Assembly: GCA_052386975.1 (NCBI GenBank)
Contig: JBQTJQ010000211.1
Location: 1-5,497, forward strand
Direction of reading: 5' to 3'
Length of the DNA stretch: 5,497 nucleotides
Source of the DNA: JACPFV01 sp052386975
Lineage (GTDB): Bacteria > Pseudomonadota > Gammaproteobacteria > Nevskiales > Nevskiaceae
Positions 1-4,360 of the stretch are shown piece by piece. The stretch's first letter is position 1; the number at the start of each line of letters is the position of its first letter. The position numbers and the translations under genes are program-made. A model generated the notes under the pieces. That model worked only from the letters and a program-made list of their open reading frames with translations. It ran no database searches and was not told where the DNA came from.

Positions 1-197
1 TGGCGGGCGCCCGCTCGCAGCGCCGCGTGCTGGGCGAGGCGGTGCCCGTGCTGAGCCTGCCGCAATCGGGACATAATCTGGCGGCCCTGGTCGAAGCCGC
101 CTGCCTCGACCGGCGGCTGCAGCTCGACGGCGTGGATGCGCCGGCCGCGCTGGCGAAGCGCCAGGCCCGCGCCATCAAGAAACGACAGGGAAGATGA
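1..197 (+). CDS. hprK: HPr kinase/phosphorylase, C-terminal fragment (5' end outside window)
   Basis: This is the last 64 codons of an open frame read from base 3, ending at TGA 195-197. The fragment contains PVLSLPQSGHNLAALVEAA, which matches the C-terminal helical region of HprK (family pattern P-x-x-PG-RN-LA-L-VE-A). A basic tail ending KKRQGR follows. HprK is a cytoplasmic bifunctional enzyme that phosphorylates, or removes phosphate from, the regulatory serine of HPr; its Walker A and HprK signature regions lie upstream of the window. The stop overlaps the rapZ start as ATGA (194-197), so the two genes are probably translationally coupled. A cognate HPr with a serine in the right context is encoded four genes on, which supports the call. 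Catalytic integrity cannot be judged from this fragment. Confidence 0.88.
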   Translation, partial: AGARSQRRVLGEAVPVLSLPQSGHNLAALVEAACLDRRLQLDGVDAPAALAKRQARAIKKRQGR

Positions 198-1036
198 AGC
201 TCGTGATCGTCAGCGGCCTCTCCGGGGCCGGCAAGACCGTCGCCCTCAAGCAGTACGAGGACCTGGGCTATTACTGCATCGACAACCTGCCGCTGGGCCT
301 GCTCGGGCCGCTGTCGCTGCGCGCGCTGCGCAACCAGCGCTACGCCAAGCTGGCGGTCGGCATCGACGCGCGCGCCAGCCCGCGCGAAATCGCGCGCTTC
401 CAGAACATCCTGGCGCGCCAGCGCGCGCGCGGCGTCGAGACCCAGGTGCTGTTCCTGACCGCGACCGACGCCGTGATCCTGCGGCGCTACCACGAGACGC
501 GGCGCCGGCATCCGTTGAGCGGCTCGCTGACCGAGGCGATCCAGCGCGAGCGCGCGCTGCTGTACCCGATCGCGGACATCGCCGACGTGACCATCGACAC
601 CACCGCGATGAACCTGCACACGCTGCGCGAGGAAGTGCGCCTGCGCCTGCCGGACAAGCCGGGCCGCATGTCGCTGGTGCTGCTGTCGTTCGGCTACAAG
701 AACGGCATCCCGCCCGGCGCCGACTACGTGTTCGACATCCGCTACCTGCCCAACCCGCACTGGATCCCGGCGATCGCCGCGCATGACGGGCGCCACCGCA
801 AGGTCGCGAAGTTCCTGGAAAAGGACCCGCTGGTGCCAAAGACACTGCGCGACATCGAGGGCTTCCTCAAGCGCTGGCTGCCGCGATTCGAGAAGCAGGA
901 CCGCGCCTACGTCACCGTCGCCATCGGCTGCACCGGTGGCAAGCACCGCTCGGTGTACGTGGTCGAAAAACTGGCGAAGCGCTTCGCCGGCAAGTACGAC
1001 CCGGTGGTGGTGAAGCACAAGGATCTTCCCGCATGA
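194..1036 (+). CDS. rapZ: RapZ, RNase adapter / P-loop nucleotide-binding protein
   Basis: The product is 280 aa, close to the 284 aa of E. coli RapZ (YhbJ). Seen in the protein: a Walker A loop GLSGAGKT (residues 8-15), the family block YYCIDNLP (26-33), GIDAR (56-60), RRYHETRRRHPL (87-98), SFGYKNGIPPGADYVFDIRY (165-184) and the C-terminal signature IGCTGGKHRSVYVVE (244-258). In E. coli RapZ senses glucosamine-6-phosphate and presents the small RNA GlmZ to RNase E, controlling GlmS. Whether this organism has GlmZ-type RNAs is unknown; in other bacteria the homologue (YvcJ) is a nucleotide-binding regulator. The protein ends VKHKDLPA and lacks the lysine/arginine-rich tail of the enterobacterial protein. 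ATG 194 overlaps the hprK stop and an AGGGA lies just upstream (187-191). The gene overlaps the next one by four bases. Confidence 0.95.
   Translation: MKLVIVSGLSGAGKTVALKQYEDLGYYCIDNLPLGLLGPLSLRALRNQRYAKLAVGIDARASPREIARFQNILARQRARGVETQVLFLTATDAVILRRYHETRRRHPLSGSLTEAIQRERALLYPIADIADVTIDTTAMNLHTLREEVRLRLPDKPGRMSLVLLSFGYKNGIPPGADYVFDIRYLPNPHWIPAIAAHDGRHRKVAKFLEKDPLVPKTLRDIEGFLKRWLPRFEKQDRAYVTVAIGCTGGKHRSVYVVEKLAKRFAGKYDPVVVKHKDLPA
1019..1023 (+). promoter_or_regulatory. Shine-Dalgarno of the EIIA(Man) gene
   Basis: AAGGA lies inside the 3' end of rapZ, nine bases before ATG 1033. It supports that start and shows that the EIIA gene has its own ribosome site in addition to the ATGA overlap with rapZ. 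Confidence 0.6.
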
Positions 1037-1440
1037 CCGTCGGCATCCTGCTGGTGACCCACGGCAAGATGGGCCATTACCTGCTCGACACGCTGCACGA
1101 CATGATCGGCGAGCTGCCGCTGGCGGCCGACGTGCTCGAGGTTCGGCGCGTGCAGGACCCCAACGTTTTGCTACGCCAGGGCGGCCGCATGATCGACCGG
1201 CTCGACGGCGGCAAGGGTGTGCTGATCCTGACTGACGCCTTCGGCTCGACGCCGAGCAACATCGCCTCGCGCCTGCACCAGAAGGGCCGCACCGTGGTCG
1301 TCGCCGGCATCAACCTGCCGATGATGGTGCGCATCTTCAACTACCCGCAGCTCGACCTGCCCCGGCTTGCCGCGGCCGCGGTCGAGGGCGGCCAGCGCGG
1401 CGTGCGCGTCTGCGACGATCCGCCGCCGGAGGCGCCGTGA
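1033..1440 (+). CDS. PTS EIIA component, mannose/fructose/sorbose family (stand-alone)
   Basis: The product is a 135-aa single-domain cytoplasmic protein of the size of an EIIA(Man) domain. The N-terminus GILLVTHGKMG places the phospho-accepting histidine at residue 10, as in the IIA domain of E. coli ManX. LILTDAFGSTPSNIAS (64-79) is the conserved loop carrying the active-site aspartate (D68), and GINLPMMVR (92-100) is the second conserved strand-loop of the family. It would accept phosphate from HPr~P. No EIIB, EIIC or EIID is fused or adjacent, so a regulatory role is more likely than sugar import; that is inference. It overlaps rapZ by ATGA (1033-1036) and ptsH by one base (TGATG). The proline- and acid-rich tail DDPPPEAP is probably disordered. 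Confidence 0.93.
   Translation: MTVGILLVTHGKMGHYLLDTLHDMIGELPLAADVLEVRRVQDPNVLLRQGGRMIDRLDGGKGVLILTDAFGSTPSNIASRLHQKGRTVVVAGINLPMMVRIFNYPQLDLPRLAAAAVEGGQRGVRVCDDPPPEAP
1428..1432 (+). promoter_or_regulatory. Shine-Dalgarno of ptsH
   Basis: GGAGG lies seven bases before ATG 1440 but only four before the in-frame GTG at 1437. The spacing favours ATG 1440 as the ptsH start. Confidence 0.65.
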
Positions 1441-1706
1441 TGGAACGCACCCTCACCATCGTCAACAAGCTGGGCCTGCACGCGCGGGCCGCGGCCAAGC
1501 TCGTCACGCTGGCGGGCAAGTTCAAGTGCGACATCCGCGCCATCAAGGACGGCCGCGAGGTCAGCGGCAAGAGCATCATGGGCGTGATGATGCTGGCGGC
1601 GGCCAAGGGCAGCCGCATCACGTTCCGGGCCGAAGGGCCGGATGCGGAGAAGGCGCTGGCCGCGATCGAGGCACTGGTTGCGCGCAAGTTCGACGAAGCC
1701 GCTTAA
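1440..1706 (+). CDS. ptsH: HPr phosphocarrier protein
   Basis: The product is 88 aa, the usual length for HPr. The active site NKLGLHARAAAKL carries the phosphorylatable histidine at residue 14 (His15 of the family). VSGKSIMGVMMLAA carries the regulatory serine at residue 45 (Ser46 of the family), the target of HprK encoded in the same operon. HPr takes phosphate from EI (ptsI) and hands it to EIIA proteins. A start at GTG 1437 would add one methionine and give H15/S46 numbering. ATG 1440 is preferred because of the GGAGG spacing and the TGATG junction with the EIIA gene. The TAA stop (1704-1706) shares its last bases with the A-run that begins palindromic element copy 1. The gene is intact to its expected C-terminus, so the element did not truncate it. 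Confidence 0.95.
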   Translation: MERTLTIVNKLGLHARAAAKLVTLAGKFKCDIRAIKDGREVSGKSIMGVMMLAAAKGSRITFRAEGPDAEKALAAIEALVARKFDEAA

Positions 1707-1787
1707 AAAGGGGGACAGAACTATTTTTCCCGTGGAGTTTGTGCAGTTTCCGCCTTCCGGCGGAAAAATTGTTCTGTCCCCTTTTTA
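1704..1787. repeat. REP/MITE-like palindromic element, copy 1 (between ptsH and ptsI)
   Basis: The left arm (1705-1728) and right arm (1764-1786) are inverted repeats of AAAAAGGGGACAGAAC plus an A/T tail. They differ by one extra G in the left arm and one mismatch; one more T-A pair (1704/1787) extends them. The 35-base core carries its own hairpin, which borrows three bases of the right arm: TTTCCGCC (1747-1754) pairs with GGCGGAAA (1759-1766) around a TTCC loop. The element is far more AT-rich than its surroundings and fills all but two bases of the ptsH-ptsI gap. GGGGACAGA-type palindromes are, from memory, typical of dispersed repeats found with REP-associated (Y1) transposases in some Proteobacteria. 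No transposase is present here, so that link is inferred. Confidence 0.85.
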
Positions 1788-1789
1788 GT

Positions 1790-3529
1790 ATGAGCATCTG
1801 GCTCTCCGGCATCGGCGTCTCGCGCGGCATCGCGATCGGCCGCGTGCAGCGCGTGCACGGCGGCGAGGTCGAGGTCCCCGAGTACACGCTCGACGAATCC
1901 GAGGTGCCCGGTGAGGTGGCGCGCTTCAACGCGGCGCAGAAGCTGGCGCGCGAGCAGCTGCGGCTGGTGCGCAAGCAGATCCCCCACGGCCTGCCGTCGG
2001 AGATCGCGGCCTTCATCGACACGCACGTGCTGATGATGGAGGACCGCTCGATGACCGAGGCGGTGGTCGCGCTGATCCAGTCGCGCAAGTGCAACGCCGA
2101 GGCCGCGCTGCGCGCGCAGACCGCGCAGCTGATCGCGGCGTTCGAGCAGATGGAGGACCCGTACCTGCGCACGCGGCGCGACGACGTCGAGCACGTGTCG
2201 AGCCGCATCCTGCGGATCCTCCTCAAGAGCGAGAAGGGCGTCGCGCCCAAGGCGGCGGTGCCCGGCGCGGAGCCGCACATCATCGTCGCCGACGACCTGA
2301 CGCCGGCCGACATCATCCTGATGTCGCAGCAGCGCGCGGTGGCGTTCATCACCGAGTACGGCGGCCCGCTGTCGCACACCGCGATCCTGGCGCGCAGCCT
2401 CGGCATGCCGGCCATCGTCGGCGTGCACCACGCGCGGCGCCTGGTGCAGGACGACGAGCAGATCATCATCGACGGCGAGGCCGGCCATGCCGTCGCCAAT
2501 CCCGACGGCACCGCGCTGTCGTTCTACAGCAACAAGAAGCAGAGGCAGCTCGCCGCGCGCGCCGCGCTGTCCAGGCTGAAGGACAAGCCGGCGATCTCGC
2601 GCGACGGCGTCAAGATCCGCCTGCTCGCCAACATCGAGCTGCCGGAGGACGCCAAGCAGGCGCAGAAGATGGGCGCCGAGGGCGTCGGCCTGTACCGCAC
2701 CGAGTTCCTCTACATGAACCGTGAAGGCCTGCCGACCGAGGAGGAGCAGTACGAGGCCTACTCCCGCGTGGTGGCGTCGGTGAAAGGGCCGATTACCATC
2801 CGCACCCTCGACCTCGGCGCCGACAAGCAGGTCGACAGCGGCCGCAGTGCCGGGCCGACGCCGAACAACCCCGCGCTCGGCCTGCGCGCGATCCGCCTGT
2901 GCCTGCGCGAGACCGAGATGTTCCGCAAGCAGGTGCGCGCGCTGCTGCGCGCCAGCGCGCACGGCGCGGTCAAGATCATGCTGCCGATGATCTCGAGCCT
3001 GCAGGAGTTCAAGCAGGCGCAGGCCGTGATCGACGGCGCGCGCGCCGAGCTGGCGCGCGAGGGCAAGAAGGTCGCCGACACCGTCGAGATCGGGGCGATG
3101 GTGGAGATCCCGGCGGCGGCGATCGCGGCGCCGATCCTGGCGCGCCACGCGCGCTTTTTCTCGATCGGCACCAACGACCTGATCCAGTACACGCTGGCGA
3201 TCGACCGCGTCGACGACGAGGTCAACTACCTGTATGACCCGCTGCACCCCGCCGTGCTGCAGCTGATCCGCGCGACGATCCAGGCCGGCGAGCGCGCCGG
3301 CATCCCGGTGGCGATGTGCGGCGAGATGGCCGGCGACCCGCGATTTACGCGCCTGCTGCTCGGCCTCGGCCTGATCGAGTTCTCGATGCATCCCGGCAAC
3401 GTGCTCGAGGTCAAGCGCCAGATCATCGAGTCGGACGTAGCGCTGCTGCGCGAGCGCGTGGCGCAGGTCCTCGACGGCACCGACGGGCTCAAGCTGCGCG
3501 ACGAGCTCGAAGCGCTGACGCACCTATGA
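1790..3529 (+). CDS. ptsI: Phosphoenolpyruvate-protein phosphotransferase, enzyme I
   Basis: The product is 579 aa, against 575 for E. coli EI. It autophosphorylates from phosphoenolpyruvate and passes phosphate to HPr. Domains in order: EI N-terminal/HPr-binding region (about 1-145), the phosphohistidine swivel domain with GGPLSHTAILAR (active His196), and a C-terminal TIM barrel with YRTEFLYMN (Arg303), RTLDLGADK (Arg338), MVEIPAA (metal ligand Glu439), GTNDLIQYTLAIDR (Asn462, Asp463, Arg473) and AMCGEMAGD (Cys510). All key residues are present, so the enzyme should be active. The start at ATG 1790 gives the family N-terminus SGIGVSRGIAIGR. The bases before it (CCCCTTTTTAGT) are the right arm of the palindrome and contain no Shine-Dalgarno. 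The frame stays open upstream through the element, but no better start is visible. Its TGA overlaps the left arm of copy 2. Confidence 0.97.
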   Translation: MSIWLSGIGVSRGIAIGRVQRVHGGEVEVPEYTLDESEVPGEVARFNAAQKLAREQLRLVRKQIPHGLPSEIAAFIDTHVLMMEDRSMTEAVVALIQSRKCNAEAALRAQTAQLIAAFEQMEDPYLRTRRDDVEHVSSRILRILLKSEKGVAPKAAVPGAEPHIIVADDLTPADIILMSQQRAVAFITEYGGPLSHTAILARSLGMPAIVGVHHARRLVQDDEQIIIDGEAGHAVANPDGTALSFYSNKKQRQLAARAALSRLKDKPAISRDGVKIRLLANIELPEDAKQAQKMGAEGVGLYRTEFLYMNREGLPTEEEQYEAYSRVVASVKGPITIRTLDLGADKQVDSGRSAGPTPNNPALGLRAIRLCLRETEMFRKQVRALLRASAHGAVKIMLPMISSLQEFKQAQAVIDGARAELAREGKKVADTVEIGAMVEIPAAAIAAPILARHARFFSIGTNDLIQYTLAIDRVDDEVNYLYDPLHPAVLQLIRATIQAGERAGIPVAMCGEMAGDPRFTRLLLGLGLIEFSMHPGNVLEVKRQIIESDVALLRERVAQVLDGTDGLKLRDELEALTHL

Positions 3530-3591
3530 AAAAGGGGACAGAACTATTTTCACCGAAACAACGCGGATTCATCCGTGTCGCGCGAAAATAG
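3526..3591 (+). other. Mini-ORF of 21 codons across element copy 2, possible leader peptide
   Basis: ATG 3526 overlaps the ptsI stop as ATGA. It opens a 21-codon frame beginning MKKGTELFSP and ending at TAG 3589-3591. It lies entirely in element sequence and has no known homologue that I recognise. It would let ribosomes leaving ptsI continue through the hairpin that contains the EEP start. Such an overlap can arise by chance from TGA followed by an A-run, so its translation is conjecture. Confidence 0.15.
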
Positions 3592-3608
3592 TTCTGTCCC
3601 CTTTTTCA
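3527..3608. repeat. REP/MITE-like palindromic element, copy 2 (ptsI/EEP junction)
   Basis: This is a perfect 25-bp inverted repeat, arms 3527-3551 and 3584-3608, running TGAAAAAGGGGACAGAAC and onward. A 32-base core contains an imperfect hairpin: ACGCGGAT (3561-3568) against ATCCGTGT (3571-3578), with one G-T pair, the innermost pair probably opening to give a TTCA loop. The arms match copy 1 almost base for base, whereas the cores are unrelated. The outer T-G-A of the left arm is the ptsI stop codon. The right half is inside the EEP coding frame. Family assignment to REP/MITE-like repeats rests on the arm motif and structure only. Confidence 0.88.
3529..3606. terminator. Possible bidirectional intrinsic terminator formed by element copy 2
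   Basis: Transcribed in either direction, the element gives an A-run, a GC-containing stem (GGGGACAGAAC with GTTCTGTCCCC) and a U-run, which is the outline of a rho-independent terminator. The loop is much longer than usual and the U-run can pair with the A-run, so efficiency is uncertain. If it acts, it separates the PTS operon from the EEP-cls pair. Copy 1 has the same outline inside the operon, where strong termination would cost EI expression. Confidence 0.3.
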
Positions 3609-4360
3609 GGCCGCTGCGCCTGCTCAGCTACAACATCCACGTCGGCCTGCGGCCGGGACACTTCGGCCATTACGTGACCCGCGCCTGGCGCCACGTGCTG
3701 CCGGGGCCGGGCATGCACCAGACCCTCGACCACATGGCCGAGCTGATGCAGGACCTCGACTTCGTCGCGGTGCAGGAAGCCGACGTCGGCAGCCTGCGCA
3801 CGCGCTTCGTCAACCAGCTCGAGTACCTCGCCAAGCGCGCCGGCTTCAGCCACGTCGGCCACACCGTCACGCGGGACCTCAAGCCCTTTGCGCGCCACGC
3901 GCTGGGCTTCCTGAGCCGCGCCGCGCCGCTGGCCACGGAGGAGCACACGCTGCCCTCGCGCATCCCCGGCCGGCGCGCGATGACCGTGCGGCTCGGGCCC
4001 GAGGGGCAGGGCCTGAACCTGCTCATCGCCCACCTGTCGCTCGGCCGCCAGGACCAGCTGCGGCAGCTCGATTACCTCGCCGGGCTGGTCGCGCCGGGCG
4101 CGCCGACCGTGCTGCTCGGCGACCTCAACTGCGAGGCGCGCGTGCTGCGCGAGCACGGTGGCCTCACGCGCGGCGGCCTCTGGGTGCCGCACGCGACGCC
4201 GGTGACGTTCCCGGCCTGGAACCCGCGGCGCAGCCTCGACCACATCCTGACCACGCCGCACGTCGAAGTGCACCGGCTCGAGGCGCTGCCGCACACCTAC
4301 TCCGACCACCTGCCGCTGCTGGCCGAAGTGTCGGTCCCGGGCCAAAGGCCGGCGCCGTGA
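3575..4360 (+). CDS. Endonuclease/exonuclease/phosphatase (EEP) family protein, start inside palindromic element
   Basis: The product is 261 aa from GTG 3575 and carries the complete EEP fold signature: LLSYNIH (Asn20), AVQEAD (metal-binding Glu68), IAHLSLG (His153), LLGDLNC (Asp183, Asn185), SLDHIL (Asp222, His223) and the terminal YSDHLPLLAEV (Asp244, His245). These residues build the metal-dependent phosphodiesterase centre shared by DNase I, AP endonucleases and sphingomyelinases; the substrate is unknown. No signal peptide or membrane segment is seen, so it is probably cytoplasmic. The first 11 residues (MSRENSSVPFF) are encoded by element copy 2, and homology-like sequence begins only at about residue 13 (PLRLLSYN). 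GTG 3575 is the only ATG, GTG or TTG in this frame between the ptsI stop and the first motif; CTG 3614 would be a less usual alternative. A weak GCGGA (3563-3567) lies seven bases upstream of the GTG. The gene overlaps cls by GTGA, and an EEP gene (ybhP) also precedes clsB in E. coli. Confidence 0.85.
   Translation: MSRENSSVPFFRPLRLLSYNIHVGLRPGHFGHYVTRAWRHVLPGPGMHQTLDHMAELMQDLDFVAVQEADVGSLRTRFVNQLEYLAKRAGFSHVGHTVTRDLKPFARHALGFLSRAAPLATEEHTLPSRIPGRRAMTVRLGPEGQGLNLLIAHLSLGRQDQLRQLDYLAGLVAPGAPTVLLGDLNCEARVLREHGGLTRGGLWVPHATPVTFPAWNPRRSLDHILTTPHVEVHRLEALPHTYSDHLPLLAEVSVPGQRPAP
4344..4348 (+). promoter_or_regulatory. Shine-Dalgarno of the cardiolipin synthase gene
   Basis: AAAGG inside the end of the EEP gene is eight bases before GTG 4357, supporting that start over later ATG codons. 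Confidence 0.5.

Noticed and set aside
136..786. A + strand open frame of 216 codons overlapping rapZ
   Set aside because: Its Arg/Pro/Ala-rich shadow composition has no motifs; the rapZ frame has the Walker A and family signatures.
1437..1439. GTG as the ptsH start
   Set aside because: It would give exact H15/S46 numbering, but it lies only four bases from GGAGG, whereas ATG 1440 has seven-base spacing. The difference is one residue.
1721..3523. A 600-codon open frame on the - strand opposite ptsI
   Set aside because: This is a low-stop shadow of a GC-rich gene. The product is an Arg/Asp/Leu/Val-rich string without recognisable motifs, whereas the + strand frame has every EI catalytic residue.
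1367..3529. A 720-codon open frame that would extend EI by 141 residues upstream
   Set aside because: The extension overlaps ptsH and the EIIA gene in another frame, passes through the repeat element, and has arginine/glycine-rich shadow composition. The EI family N-terminus begins at ATG 1790.
1705..3606. CRISPR-like repeat or attachment sites
   Set aside because: There are only two units, 1.8 kb apart, each a palindrome with its own core. There is no spacer array, integrase or tRNA nearby.
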